Assembly: GCF_947500655.1 (NCBI RefSeq)
Contig: NZ_CANMSK010000011.1
Coordinates: forward strand, 62,001 to 126,000
Length of the DNA stretch: 64,000 nucleotides
Reading direction: 5' to 3'
Origin: an uncultured Psychrosphaera sp.
Lineage (GTDB): Bacteria; Pseudomonadota; Gammaproteobacteria; Enterobacterales; Alteromonadaceae
Of the stretch, positions 18,774 to 28,730 are shown in pieces. Position 1 is the stretch's first letter. Each line of letters starts with the position of its first letter. The position numbers were made by a program, and so were the translations under genes. The notes below the pieces were generated by a model, which made no database searches, was not told where the DNA came from, and worked only from the letters and a program-made list of their open reading frames with translations.

Positions 18774-19379
18774 ATGAAACTAGCAAAAAAGATCACATCA
18801 AGTTTATTACTGCCATTATTACTTTCGACTGCGTTTGTTTCTAGTAAGGCCTTTGCTGATTGGACACTTAATAATGATAAATCTACATTAAGTTTTGTTT
18901 CAGTTAAAAGCTCAGCTATTGCTGAAGTACACTATTTTAAACAGTTATCTGGCTCAGTGGATAAGAAAGGAAAGGCAAGTGTAGAAGTTGACTTAGCGAG
19001 CCCTGAAACTATGATCCCTATTCGTAATGACCGTCTACAGTCTATGCTATTTCAAACTGAGGTTTATTCAAAAGCCGTTGTTATGGCCAATATTGATTTT
19101 GCACAATTAAGTAAATTAGCCATTGGTGAGTCTTTTACTCAAAAACAAACAGTTGTGTTGGACTTACACGGTAATAAAAAAGAATTGGCCACAGAACTTC
19201 AAATAACGAAACTAGTCAATGATGCAATAAACGTAAGCTCAATAAAACCAATTGTATTAAACGCCGCTGATTTTAAATTAGTAGAAGGGATAAATGCGTT
19301 AAGAGATATTGCTGGCTTACCGTCAATTACCACACAAGTACCAGTTACCTTTAACTTAGTATTTGATGGCGTTAAATAG
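18774..19379 (+). CDS. YceI-family periplasmic protein
   Basis: 201 aa with a signal peptide ending SSKAFA (about residue 28). The mature part is a YceI-type lipocalin-like barrel: WTLNNDKSTLSFVSVKSSAIAE-type first strands, then LASPETMIPIRNDRLQSMLF and the VNAADFKL-like pattern. YceI proteins bind polyisoprenoid or amide lipids in the periplasm; the ligand here is unknown. AAGGAATAACA precedes the ATG. The next gene, also secreted, starts 70 bp downstream and may be co-transcribed. Confidence 0.88.
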   Translation: MKLAKKITSSLLLPLLLSTAFVSSKAFADWTLNNDKSTLSFVSVKSSAIAEVHYFKQLSGSVDKKGKASVEVDLASPETMIPIRNDRLQSMLFQTEVYSKAVVMANIDFAQLSKLAIGESFTQKQTVVLDLHGNKKELATELQITKLVNDAINVSSIKPIVLNAADFKLVEGINALRDIAGLPSITTQVPVTFNLVFDGVK

Positions 19380-19449
19380 CTACCATTCTAAATAAAATTA
19401 CCTTTTATACTGAAATATAGAAGGTAATTAATTTAATAAAGGATATAAA

Positions 19450-20127
19450 ATGAAAGTACTTTTACTTCTTATCGTTTTTAGCTTATTTACTACAAAAAAT
19501 GTTTATGCACAGATAGATAAGATCACAAAAAATGGTAATGACATCGTAATAGATAACACCAAGGTTTATAAAAACATTTTGAGTCAGTCTCAAAATAACA
19601 ATGTATTTTTATCTGAATTTAATGATAAACAAGCATTAGAAAGAACAACAGAGAGTATTTCAAAAGAAGAAATATCTATTACGTTTAGCGATGATAACAG
19701 TCTATTTGATTGCATTTATTCTAGTAAATATTCTTATTTCACCCATCTACCAATAGGTCAGTCTGTTTGTGGCTTAAATTTAGAAATATCAGAAACTACG
19801 TTAGACAACATTCATGAATACCTTAAAAGTAATGTATTAAATGAAGGGAAAGCGAGTGATTTAGATGCACAACCAATAGAATTCAAATTAACGTCAATAA
19901 AAGATATATCAATTTACATTTCAGCTAACTCAACTGACGACATAGTAAATGAAAACAGTTTTTTAGTTATAAAGAGCAATGATAAATACAAAAAGATAAA
20001 AACTGATAGGAATAACCGTTATTATATAGAGTTTAATCGAAATCAAGAACCAGTTGCATTAGTTCTATATAACGGCACGGTTAAAAAGTTAGACTATGAT
20101 AATTTGAAAAAATTCATTACAGAGTAA
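19450..20127 (+). CDS. Hypothetical secreted protein
   Basis: 225 aa, not recognised. A signal peptide is clear (MKVLLLLIVFSLFTTKNVYA, cleavage before QID). The mature protein is rich in Asn, Asp, Lys and Ser with no membrane segment. Two Cys (DCIYSS and SVCGLN) could pair in the periplasm. AAAGGATAT lies before the ATG. It follows the YceI-like gene by 70 bp and ends in its own strong hairpin, so the two may form one unit. Confidence 0.75.
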   Translation: MKVLLLLIVFSLFTTKNVYAQIDKITKNGNDIVIDNTKVYKNILSQSQNNNVFLSEFNDKQALERTTESISKEEISITFSDDNSLFDCIYSSKYSYFTHLPIGQSVCGLNLEISETTLDNIHEYLKSNVLNEGKASDLDAQPIEFKLTSIKDISIYISANSTDDIVNENSFLVIKSNDKYKKIKTDRNNRYYIEFNRNQEPVALVLYNGTVKKLDYDNLKKFITE

Positions 20128-20138
20128 AATTATTTAAT

Positions 20139-20185
20139 AAGCTCATTTTAGTTCTATTATTCAATAGAGCAAAAATGAGCTTTTT
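20139..20185 (+). terminator. Rho-independent terminator
   Basis: AAGCTCATTTT pairs with AAAATGAGCTT, with an inner stem (TCTAT/ATAGA), followed by TTTT. It ends the hypothetical secreted gene. Confidence 0.85.
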
Positions 20186-20250
20186 ATGTTTGATAATATT
20201 GTATTACTACACTTTATTATTTGGGATAACTAGAATAATAAAAACGAAGC

Positions 20251-20270
20251 TGGGGCGATAAATTGCCCCA
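20251..20270 (-). terminator. Terminator of the S9 peptidase gene
   Basis: TGGGGC and GCCCCA enclose an 8-base centre. On the minus strand the hairpin is followed by GCTTCGTTTTTATT. Confidence 0.7.
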
Positions 20271-20311
20271 AACATAAAGCTAAATACCCAAAGTAATTAA
20301 AACCTAATCAA

Positions 20312-22330
20312 TTATTTTTGACCTATATTCTCTTCAAGAAATTCCAACATTCCAGAATAAAGTTTATTTCGACTTTTTTCGTCCCAAACGCCATGCCCAC
20401 TCAAGTCGAAAAGCATCTCTTTCGCTGGCTTATTAGCTTTTTTAAGTGCTTCAAGCATTTTATCATAGTGAACAACGGGTACACGTCTATCGTTATCACC
20501 ATGAATTAACATAACATTAGCTTTAATATCATCAACTCTATTAACTGGAGAGTCTTCACTCAATAAGTCTTTTTCATTACCTACAGCTCGATTTAAATAA
20601 GCAAGTCCGCCCCAAGACTTTATAATATCACCTTCACTAAAGATAAGACTTAAGTCATATACACCTACATAACCAATAGTACACTTATAAAGTTCTGGGG
20701 CTTTAGCTGCTACCATCATAGCAGCGTAACCACCATAACTAGCTCCATAAGCACATATATTATTTTTGTCGATTGATTCTTCATTTGATGCCCAATTGGT
20801 AGCATCAATAATGTCATCAATCATTTTTCCTCCCCACTCTTTGTAACCTAGCTTCTGAAAGTGCGATCCATAACCACCACTACCACGGAAGTTAACTTGT
20901 AATACAGCATAACCTCGGTTTGCTAACAGCTGAACTTCACTATCATAAGACCAGTAATCTCTGACACCGTGAGGTCCACCATGGATCATTACTACCATTG
21001 GTGATTTTTTTTCTGCTACTCGCTCCGGTAATGTTAGGTATCCAGAAATTTTTAATCCATCTCGTGCCTCAATAGAAATAGGTTTAGTTGGCCTTAAGTG
21101 TCTTGGATCTATCCAAGATCGATTAGCCCAGATAAATTCAGCTGCTTTAGTTTCTACATCAAATAAATAATATTCACCTGGGTTTATATCACTACTAACC
21201 CGTAGCAATACTAAATGGCCATCACTTGTCGAATCGACCATTCTAATACTCTGCCCATCAAAAGCTTTCGCTAACATTTTATGTAAATTGGATGTTTCAG
21301 ATGCTCTTGATGAATAATGGAATTCTTGTTTATTTTTATAACTAATACCAACAACTGGAATACCGCTACCTAACTCCACTTCCCATCCGTAAATACCAGA
21401 TCCCACTGAATCAAAAAGGACTTTTTTATTTCCTGTAACTAAATCAAGCTCTAGCATATTCTTTATGCCGAGTTCACCTTCACTAACCATAAAATACACT
21501 TTTGATGCATCATCACTTAAAGTAACAGGTTCCACACCTGAACCATTAAAAATATTTTCATCTAACTCTACCCAAGGTGATTCAATTGTTTTTCTATAAG
21601 CTGCTCGAAAAATATAATTCTCATCAGTCCAAGAGGCGAATAATACATCACCTGCTTTTGTTGAGATTACATCAGCACCTTTAAAAGGAATGGATTCTAT
21701 TTTATTTCGTTTACCATTTTTTAAATTTAATAAACTAAGAATTGGTGATCGATTTCTATTATCATAATAATAATTACCTTTTTCAGACCAAGGGTGCTCA
21801 ATTATTAATATGTTATCAGGGTCATCTGGCAATATATTAACTAGCTCTTGAGACGATTTAATATCTTTTTTCTTACTTATACGAGAACCTATTTTTTCAT
21901 CGCCAGCTCTATAACCAAAAAGTATTTTTAATTCTTTACCTCTGTAATTAGCGCTAAATAACTCTCCAGTTGAGATCGGTTTATCTAAAAAATACTTTTT
22001 CTCTGCCAATTCATAAATAACATGGTCATTATCAACCCAATTTACGGTATGGACTTCATTATTAATCCCTGGATTGATCACTCCCACAATTTTACCACTT
22101 GTGCGTTCAATAAAAACAAGAGGAACCTTACCATCATGTCGAATGCGGGCTGCAAAATGTTTACCATCAGGTGAAATTGTTATGTCTAAGTAGTCTCCAT
22201 GTTTGGTAAAATGTTCTAATGGAATTTCTGCACTAGTAGCTAAAGATGAAATAAGCGACAAAATAAAGATAAACAGTATTTTGTAATTTATAATTGTGAT
22301 TTTATTAAACAAGATGTTAAATCCTTTCAT
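20312..22330 (-). CDS. Secreted S9 (prolyl-oligopeptidase family) peptidase
   Basis: 672 aa from the ATG at 22330, which has GGAAG just upstream; an ATG 39 bases earlier is in frame but less favoured. An uncleaved or signal segment is at about 20-35 (ILFIFILSLISSLATSA). Residues about 40-410 form the N-terminal propeller-like domain (ITISPDGKHFAARI). The C-terminal alpha/beta-hydrolase domain has the catalytic Ser in YGASYGGYAAMM, Asp in HGDNDRRVPV and His in LSGHGVWD. MVVMIHGGPHGVRDYW is the oxyanion region. These enzymes release dipeptides or cleave short peptides in the periplasm. Monocistronic. Confidence 0.94.
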   Translation of the reverse strand: MKGFNILFNKITIINYKILFIFILSLISSLATSAEIPLEHFTKHGDYLDITISPDGKHFAARIRHDGKVPLVFIERTSGKIVGVINPGINNEVHTVNWVDNDHVIYELAEKKYFLDKPISTGELFSANYRGKELKILFGYRAGDEKIGSRISKKKDIKSSQELVNILPDDPDNILIIEHPWSEKGNYYYDNRNRSPILSLLNLKNGKRNKIESIPFKGADVISTKAGDVLFASWTDENYIFRAAYRKTIESPWVELDENIFNGSGVEPVTLSDDASKVYFMVSEGELGIKNMLELDLVTGNKKVLFDSVGSGIYGWEVELGSGIPVVGISYKNKQEFHYSSRASETSNLHKMLAKAFDGQSIRMVDSTSDGHLVLLRVSSDINPGEYYLFDVETKAAEFIWANRSWIDPRHLRPTKPISIEARDGLKISGYLTLPERVAEKKSPMVVMIHGGPHGVRDYWSYDSEVQLLANRGYAVLQVNFRGSGGYGSHFQKLGYKEWGGKMIDDIIDATNWASNEESIDKNNICAYGASYGGYAAMMVAAKAPELYKCTIGYVGVYDLSLIFSEGDIIKSWGGLAYLNRAVGNEKDLLSEDSPVNRVDDIKANVMLIHGDNDRRVPVVHYDKMLEALKKANKPAKEMLFDLSGHGVWDEKSRNKLYSGMLEFLEENIGQK

Positions 22331-22576
22331 GGTACTTCCATTGTTTGAATTGAGTTGCTTTAACGTCAATGACGAGTAGTTGATTCAATATGTAAATCTA
22401 GCTAGCTGCTAATTATTAATTAGCATGATATTTTAGTAGAGATAATATAATTAAAAAAACAATTATTACAAGTATCTTTTATATTGAAATTAATCTTAAA
22501 GCTAATCATTTCAGCTATTTATAAATACAATTATGAAAAATAGAGGTTTGATGGATCAACAATATTTTGTGTTTAT

Positions 22577-23038
22577 TTAACTCTCAAATAATTTAATATG
22601 CACAGCTGTTAACACTTCATTTCCAATTACAGCAGCAGTGTGACCGTGTTTTTCGCTATCAAACTCTTCGTCATCTTGTAGATGGTCTTTGGCAACAAAC
22701 ATATCACCAGCGTTAAAGTCTCGATGATCACCATTACGTAGCCCTATTCTTAATACTCCACTACGAATAATAATCAACGTAGCATCACCTGCAACATGCC
22801 AATCACTAACGTAATTGGGTTCACTCATTCTATGACGAAAGTTAAGCGCGTCTATTCTGGGTGTAATAAACAGTCCGTTATAATCATCAAGAGATAATAA
22901 TTGATCAGTAAAAAGGGAGCGGTCTGTTTTGTTATCTTTTTCATTTATTGGAGAATGCAAAACAGGTAATGTAATAGTATTTAGATGTTCAGTCCTGTTG
23001 TTTGTATCGTCACTGTCCGTCGCCATTTTAAATGTCAT
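22577..23038 (-). CDS. Small cupin-like protein
   Basis: 153 aa with no signal peptide. After a polar N-terminus, residues about 70-150 resemble a cupin barrel: SDWHVAGDATLIIIRSGVLR, then GDHRDFNAGDMFVA and a distal HGHTAAVIG. His residues at SDWHV and HGHTA could bind metal. The substrate is unknown. AAGGT is well placed before the ATG at 23038. It is divergent from the PhoD-like gene, with about 130 bp between. Confidence 0.7.
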   Translation of the reverse strand: MTFKMATDSDDTNNRTEHLNTITLPVLHSPINEKDNKTDRSLFTDQLLSLDDYNGLFITPRIDALNFRHRMSEPNYVSDWHVAGDATLIIIRSGVLRIGLRNGDHRDFNAGDMFVAKDHLQDDEEFDSEKHGHTAAVIGNEVLTAVHIKLFES

Positions 23039-23166
23039 ATTTTACCTTAGATTTATTATCAACCGTTCTATACTCTACATTCGTATTACTAAAAAGTTAT
23101 ATTCTTTACAAATATACACCAGAGCATTAATGTTATTTAATTCAAGTTAAGCGATAAGGATCTCCA

Positions 23167-24657
23167 ATGATAGAACATTTGCAAAAACACAAGCCTGAAT
23201 ACAATACTGATACTAGTAAGTGGGCTATTGCGGTACATAGAGTAACCACTACAAGTGCAGAAGTTTGGGTTGGCACTCTTTTCTCCACGCTTATAAAGCC
23301 TAAAAGTGCTCGTGTTCATCTGATTGCAAATGGTGAAATTGTACAAACCAAGTATATTAGAAAATCAAATTGGAAACGCCCTTTCAGCTTTACTAAAAAA
23401 CGTTTTTTTTCATTGCAAACTTTTGACGACTTACAACCTAACACATCTTATACTCTTTGCTTTGAACGTTATATTTATCCTGAAGAAAAAACACTGCCAA
23501 TTGGTTGGGTCCCTTTAAGAAATGGGTATTTAACCACTCTCCCTGAAGAAATACCTGAACAATCTTCTTTCACTGTTGGTTTAGCGAGTTGTTTTTATCC
23601 CCATAGAGATGGAGGTCGGACAGCTGAAGCTTACCAAGCTATTTATGAAAGAGGCCATAAAGACATAAAACCTGACATTACTTTTTTAACTGGTGATCAG
23701 GTGTACTTAGATATTGGCTTTGATTCTTTATCTAGAGATCCAGATGAAATAAGAGAGCGTATTGGTAATGATTACGCTGATAACTGGCAGTTATTAGGCG
23801 GTATATTAAACCGAGGCGGCACTTGGATGTTGCCTGATGATCATGAATATTGGAATGACTATCCATTTCATGATTCGCTAATTCCACAATTATTAGCCCT
23901 TAAATTACAAAGTGTACGTAACGTCTGGACCAAGGCATCTAAAGATGCGGTTAAAAACATTCAACGTTCTCCCAAAGTTGAAACCTTTAACATTGGTAAC
24001 GACCTATCCTTTTGCCTTGCAGATTTACGATCTTATCGTTCTAAAAGAAACTTTTTACCGCCAAGTGCGTTTAAACAATTAATAGACTGGGCTAAATCAC
24101 TAACTAGCCCTGGCGTGTTAGTTATTCCTCAGCCACTTATTGTTAACGTTAACAATTCAGAAAGAAACCTGCTTAGCTTTACCACACAATATAAGCAGTT
24201 ATTAGAGGCGTTGGGAAGTACAGGCCAAAATATTGTAGTTTTATCAGGTGATGTTCATTATGGGCGTATAGCGTCTTGTCCAATTGGCGATAACGGAGCG
24301 ACATTAACAGAAGTAATATCCTCTCCAATGTCCAATTTAACCTACCTAAATGGCATAGCGACGGCTAAACCTGAGTTTACTCCAGAGCAATTTCCTCATT
24401 ATGATTATTTGCCTGACGGATGGCAGCAACACACAGTCAACTATTACAAAGATTTTTCGGTAAGTACTAAAAAAGGCTTTTTGTTTTCAGCTTATCCAAA
24501 AGAACGTACACGTGAACATTTTATGACGGTTGGCTTTAAAAAGGTGAACGGAAAATTACAAATGACCGTTAATGCTTGGCGCATTAGAGAACACGACCCA
24601 GACACTTATTTGCCCAACAGTGACTTTGAAAGAGCATATCGAGTACTTTTAAGTTGA
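23167..24657 (+). CDS. PhoD-like metallophosphatase
   Basis: 496 aa. Residues about 20-125 are an Ig-like N-terminal domain (AIAVHRVTTTSAEVWVG), as in PhoD proteins. The metallophosphoesterase core has GLASCFYPHRDGG, FLTGDQVYLDIG, LPDDHEYWNDYPFHD and VVLSGDVHYGRIA, giving the Asp, Asn/Asp and His metal ligands. There is no recognisable signal peptide or Tat motif, so a cytosolic location is likely, unlike classic Bacillus PhoD. The substrate could be phosphodiesters or another phosphate ester. Confidence 0.9.
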   Translation: MIEHLQKHKPEYNTDTSKWAIAVHRVTTTSAEVWVGTLFSTLIKPKSARVHLIANGEIVQTKYIRKSNWKRPFSFTKKRFFSLQTFDDLQPNTSYTLCFERYIYPEEKTLPIGWVPLRNGYLTTLPEEIPEQSSFTVGLASCFYPHRDGGRTAEAYQAIYERGHKDIKPDITFLTGDQVYLDIGFDSLSRDPDEIRERIGNDYADNWQLLGGILNRGGTWMLPDDHEYWNDYPFHDSLIPQLLALKLQSVRNVWTKASKDAVKNIQRSPKVETFNIGNDLSFCLADLRSYRSKRNFLPPSAFKQLIDWAKSLTSPGVLVIPQPLIVNVNNSERNLLSFTTQYKQLLEALGSTGQNIVVLSGDVHYGRIASCPIGDNGATLTEVISSPMSNLTYLNGIATAKPEFTPEQFPHYDYLPDGWQQHTVNYYKDFSVSTKKGFLFSAYPKERTREHFMTVGFKKVNGKLQMTVNAWRIREHDPDTYLPNSDFERAYRVLLS

Positions 24658-24852
24658 GGTAATTAACCTTGTTAAGTTAGGATTAAAATTTAAGTCGCAG
24701 GACCTTTGAAAATATCGCTGTTTATTAATTTGACATAATTTAATGACAAATAATTTACTAGAACTATGTTCAAACACAGAGCCACTCTGTCTTTACTGTA
24801 ATAAATTTGTTATATTACCGACTTATTCAACTGGAGTTTCAATTAGTATTTA

Positions 24853-25992
24853 ATGAGCAATGTATTATTTACCTGGCGCTGCAATAGTCATTCAATCTCT
24901 GAGCTTGAGCTAGGCTTAACGCTTGCACAGGCAAGTAATTCAGCTAGTTTATTAATTCTTGCATGCCAAGATAACCAGTTTACCGCACAACAAATCAATC
25001 CTCTTATATCTGCTTGTCCCCTGCCTATTTGTGGCGGTATTTATCCTAAGTTAATTTATAAAAATGAATTAATGCAAAAAGGCTGCATTATCATAGGTTT
25101 TGAGCAGCAAGTTAAAGTAAGTCTTATTCGTGACGTATCGACATTAGTCATCGATGAACAACTGATCCAAGCAATAGAACAAACTTCCCTTATGAATGGT
25201 CAAGTACCAAGTAATCGTAGCTTACTTATGTTTTATGACTCTCTTATTAACAACACCGAAAACTTTATCGACTGCCTTTTTGAATGTTTAGATTATCAAA
25301 CACACATAATAGGTGGCGGAGCCGGCAATTTAGAATTCAAACAAAGACCTTGTTTATTTACTAATGACGGCTTAATTGACGACGCAATTCAAATAGTGAC
25401 TTTAAATAGTAAAATAACCACTGCAGCAACTCATGGTTGGGAAATATTAAAAGGCCCTTTCCTTGTCTCTGAAGTAGAAAAACAAACCGTTATAAGTTTA
25501 GATTATCAACCTGCATTCAATATTTATAAAGATGAAATTGAAAGTATTAGTAACCTTAAATTTAACGAGTGTAACTTCTTTGACATCGCAAAGAATTATC
25601 CTTTAGGCATACAAGGCGTCAACAACCAACTTATAGTACGAGACCCTATTTTAACTCAAGACGGTTATTTACAATGTGTTGGCAGTATTCCAGTTAATTC
25701 TATGGTGTATTTACTCAAAGGAAGTACAGATTCATTAATTCGCGCAGCGGAAGATGCTGCGATAGTTGCCATGACAACAATTGATAATAACGATTTTTCT
25801 GCCACTATAGTATTTGATTGTATTAGTCGTGCATTATACTTAGATGACATATTTAGCTTAGAGCTTGACTCAATTTGTAAGCACTCATCCGAGCAAACAT
25901 TATTTGGCGTAGTCTGCTTTGGTGAAATTACAAATAGTGAAAGCGGTGCAATCAAACTACTTAACAAATCAACTGTTATTGGTTCTTGGTGA
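24853..25992 (+). CDS. FIST-domain sensory protein
   Basis: 379 aa. FIST_N spans about residues 20-215 (ASLLILACQDNQ; THIIGGGAGNLEF), and FIST_C about 215-365 (AFNIYKDEI; LTQDGYLQCVGSIPVNSMVY; TLFGVVCFGEI). FIST is a predicted small-ligand (amino-acid-like) sensing module found beside signalling enzymes. Here it is 42 bp upstream of a GGDEF-EAL gene, which fits a sensor-effector pair. There is no transmembrane segment. No ribosome-binding site of note lies next to the ATG. Confidence 0.88.
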   Translation: MSNVLFTWRCNSHSISELELGLTLAQASNSASLLILACQDNQFTAQQINPLISACPLPICGGIYPKLIYKNELMQKGCIIIGFEQQVKVSLIRDVSTLVIDEQLIQAIEQTSLMNGQVPSNRSLLMFYDSLINNTENFIDCLFECLDYQTHIIGGGAGNLEFKQRPCLFTNDGLIDDAIQIVTLNSKITTAATHGWEILKGPFLVSEVEKQTVISLDYQPAFNIYKDEIESISNLKFNECNFFDIAKNYPLGIQGVNNQLIVRDPILTQDGYLQCVGSIPVNSMVYLLKGSTDSLIRAAEDAAIVAMTTIDNNDFSATIVFDCISRALYLDDIFSLELDSICKHSSEQTLFGVVCFGEITNSESGAIKLLNKSTVIGSW

Positions 25993-26034
25993 ATTTAGGT
26001 GCTACTTATTTAGTTTAGGGATCAAGCGAAGACA

Positions 26035-27861
26035 ATGAACAACGCATTATTTATTATCTCATTACAACATGAAATCGCCATGGCGATTGGTAACAAATTA
26101 GATCTTAAAGACATGTTAAAAGTTTTTTTGAAAGTGTGTTTTAGTCGTCTCAATTTAACCAGCGCTCATATCTATATGTATTGTGATCGTAATGGCTTGC
26201 CAATAAAATTAGCTAAACAACAAAATGCACCACATCAACATTTGTTAAGTATTCCCCAAATGAAAGATCGACAAGCGTCCTTTGTTGATTTAGCTCTGTC
26301 TTCTTTTGTAAAAGAATTGGATACATTACAGCATTCTCATTCACGCCAATGTAAAAACTCGCACTACTTATTTGGTTTTATCATTCCACAGCAAGGTTTG
26401 CTAATTTTTGAAACTCATTATTTTATAGAAGAAACAATACAAAAAGCCCTCACGCCAATTTTACAAAAACTAGCAACCAGCTGTTATGCATCAATAGTAC
26501 ATGACTCTTTGGTTCAAGAAATACGGTCAAGAAAAATTGCAGAAAAAAAGGTTATTTATCAGGCTCAGCATGACGGATTAACCGGCTTAATAAACCGCCA
26601 GCATTTGAATGATTTATTAGAAAAAGCCATTACAGACTCAATCAACAATTCACACAGTGGCAGTATTATTTTTATAGATTTGAATCAATTCAAACCAATT
26701 AATGACGTGATGGGCCATACTATTGGAGATAAAATATTATTATCGTTTGCTCAAAAGTTACAAAGTTTAGCGAATGACAATATTGACGTTGCCCGTTTTG
26801 GTGGCGATGAGTTTATCTTAGTCATTAAAAAGTTATCAGCCAATCACCAGCAAAAAATTGAACAGACTATACAAAAAATCAATAACCTTTTATCTACTCC
26901 AATTATGTTCGAAAGCAACTCATACAAGTTAACCTGCAGTATTGGTTATGCCATATTCCCGCAGCAAAGTAGTGAAGTAAGTAATATTATTAAGTTTGCT
27001 GATATAGCAATGTATGAAGCTAAAAACGCCAAGACATTACAAGGTATTCAATACCATACAAGCATGTCCGATAAAATTAATAGACGTTTAGCTTATAGTA
27101 ACGCAATGAAGCAAAGCTTAGTTAATGATGAATTTAAATTATATTATCAAGCACAATATAATCACAACGCTGACATTGTTGGAGCAGAAGCCCTACTTCG
27201 CTGGCAGCATCCAATTTACGGGATGGTATCTCCCTCAATTTACATTCCAATAGCCGAAGAAAGTGATTTAATTTTAAATATAGGCCAATGGGTACTTGAG
27301 CAAGCTTGTCGAGATATTCATCAATTAAAACAAGAGGAACTGTTAGATAATGTTGGAAACATAGCCGTTAATATTAGTGCGAAACAACTTATTCAACATG
27401 ACTTTCAAGAGTTAATAATCAATACAATTGAGAAAAATGATATTGATCCAAAGTACTTAACCTTGGAGCTAACTGAAAGTTTTTTGGTCGAAAATATAGA
27501 TCGCTCGATTAAACTACTACATAATTTAAAAGCGAAAAATATTGGCTGTGCAATTGATGATTTTGGTACAGGTTATTCGTCATTAACTTATCTACAACGA
27601 ATTCCTGCAAATACTCTAAAGATAGACCGTTCATTCGTTACCAACATAGATAAAAGTAAAGAGAGTATCGCCATTGCTAGTATGATAATAAGTTTAGGTA
27701 AAATGCTCAATATGAAAGTACTAGCTGAAGGTGTAGAAACATCAGCAGAATTAGAATCTTTAAAAAGTTTAGGCTGTTATCACTACCAAGGGTTCTATTT
27801 CAGCAAACCAATGCCACTGCCAGAATTAATGAGTTTGTTAGATGATAAAAAACAGCGGTAA
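26035..27861 (+). CDS. GGDEF-EAL bifunctional c-di-GMP enzyme
   Basis: 608 aa, cytosolic. Residues about 1-165 form a GAF-like sensor. The GGDEF domain (about 175-335) has an intact active site (VARFGGDEFILV) and substrate motif HDGLTGLINR. The EAL domain (about 350-600) retains EALLRWQHP, LELTESFL, AIDDFGTGYSSL and LAEGVETSAEL, so both diguanylate cyclase and phosphodiesterase activity are possible; which dominates cannot be read. The upstream FIST gene is its probable partner. A c-di-GMP riboswitch lies about 20 kb away. Confidence 0.95.
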   Translation: MNNALFIISLQHEIAMAIGNKLDLKDMLKVFLKVCFSRLNLTSAHIYMYCDRNGLPIKLAKQQNAPHQHLLSIPQMKDRQASFVDLALSSFVKELDTLQHSHSRQCKNSHYLFGFIIPQQGLLIFETHYFIEETIQKALTPILQKLATSCYASIVHDSLVQEIRSRKIAEKKVIYQAQHDGLTGLINRQHLNDLLEKAITDSINNSHSGSIIFIDLNQFKPINDVMGHTIGDKILLSFAQKLQSLANDNIDVARFGGDEFILVIKKLSANHQQKIEQTIQKINNLLSTPIMFESNSYKLTCSIGYAIFPQQSSEVSNIIKFADIAMYEAKNAKTLQGIQYHTSMSDKINRRLAYSNAMKQSLVNDEFKLYYQAQYNHNADIVGAEALLRWQHPIYGMVSPSIYIPIAEESDLILNIGQWVLEQACRDIHQLKQEELLDNVGNIAVNISAKQLIQHDFQELIINTIEKNDIDPKYLTLELTESFLVENIDRSIKLLHNLKAKNIGCAIDDFGTGYSSLTYLQRIPANTLKIDRSFVTNIDKSKESIAIASMIISLGKMLNMKVLAEGVETSAELESLKSLGCYHYQGFYFSKPMPLPELMSLLDDKKQR

Positions 27862-27890
27862 GTCGTAAGTTATAAGCGGTAAGTAAGAGC
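27858..27890 (+). repeat. AGTCGTAAGTTATAAGCGGTAAG repeat, left flank of cassette island
   Basis: AGTCGTAAG, TTATAAGCGG and TAAGTAAGAGC run in direct order here. A near-identical sequence occurs in inverted orientation at 30911-30940 (about 26 of 30 positions). The two bracket the cassette-like region. Confidence 0.7.
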
Positions 27891-27892
27891 AA

Positions 27893-27917
27893 AAAAACGA
27901 ACCGAGTGTTCGTTTTT
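27893..27917. terminator. Bidirectional terminator
   Basis: AAAAACGAAC and GTTCGTTTTT form perfect 10-bp arms around a 5-base loop, serving the GGDEF-EAL gene and the converging DUF1272 gene. Confidence 0.85.
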
Positions 27918-27931
27918 ATATAAATTATTAA

Positions 27932-28240
27932 TCATCTGTCTTCCGCTTTTATGTGTTTAACGTTTAAAGAGAAACTTTTAAGTTCTTCAATACTGTATTC
28001 AGTATGTACTCTTTCAGTTGAAACCATTTGGTGATTAATGCTCAAGCCTTTTCGCCTAGCTACTTTGGGGCGGATTGGGCGAGGAACAAAACCACCACCA
28101 CAATTGGGACATACATTTCCTAAGATATCATTCACGCATGACGAGCAAAAAGTGCATTCGTATGAGCAGATCATGGCTTCAGTAGAATCAGGTGCTAAGT
28201 CTTTATCACAGCATTCACAATTAGGTCTAATTTCTAGCAT
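27932..28240 (-). CDS. DUF1272 zinc-ribbon-like protein
   Basis: 102 aa. It starts MLEIRPNCECCDKDLAPD and contains a dense Cys pattern (CECC, CSYEC, CSSC, CPNCGG), as in the DUF1272 family, probably binding zinc. FVPRPIRP follows as in family members. About 40 C-terminal residues extend beyond the usual domain. The function is unknown. It is the leftmost gene of the minus-strand cassette-like group, and its 157-bp leader has no obvious attC of full quality. Confidence 0.88.
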   Translation of the reverse strand: MLEIRPNCECCDKDLAPDSTEAMICSYECTFCSSCVNDILGNVCPNCGGGFVPRPIRPKVARRKGLSINHQMVSTERVHTEYSIEELKSFSLNVKHIKAEDR

Positions 28241-28397
28241 AGATTAAAACTCCGTTTTGATTCACGTAACGCCTTAACAATTCCACTTTAAAAGCCCTCT
28301 AACTCTAAGAATTAAATAAATATCCTATCCAAGTACTTAATAAGTTCAGCAGACTACCTCTGTTATTTTTGTATTTTTAGGCATCTCGGTTATTTTT

Positions 28398-28712
28398 TTA
28401 ATTTGATAATGACTCAATACCTTCAGAAACAGTTAAAAAATGAATTTTAGTAAGACAAACTGAAGCTTTATTAAATTCATGTGCACGTATTAAATTAGTA
28501 ACTTCATCCGTTGACAACGCCTTGCCTTCTTTAGTTAAGCCAAGTTCCCCTGAAATAATCTCTATTAAATAACAATAACCTGATGAATCAATAACATAAT
28601 CATCATCACTAAAAATAAGATCACGACATTCAAAATTGAAGCTTTGTAGAGAATCTAAATAAATAAGCTCATCATCACCATCGAGTTTCAACATGCATGG
28701 CCAGGCAATCAT
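28398..28712 (-). CDS. Hypothetical protein, cassette-borne
   Basis: 104 aa from the ATG at 28712 (MIAWPCMLKLDGDDELIYLD), chosen because GAGG lies eight bases upstream; a GTG nine bases earlier is in frame but overlaps that site. The protein is acidic, with YLDSLQSFNFECRDLIFSDD and a DEVTNLIRAHEFN helix, and no signal or membrane segment. The length, small-molecule-like fold pattern and position between attC-like sites suggest a gene cassette. I do not recognise the family; it resembles DUF4144-type acidic cassette proteins only loosely. Confidence 0.75.
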   Translation of the reverse strand: MIAWPCMLKLDGDDELIYLDSLQSFNFECRDLIFSDDDYVIDSSGYCYLIEIISGELGLTKEGKALSTDEVTNLIRAHEFNKASVCLTKIHFLTVSEGIESLSN

Positions 28713-28730
28713 AACCGCCACCTCAATAAA

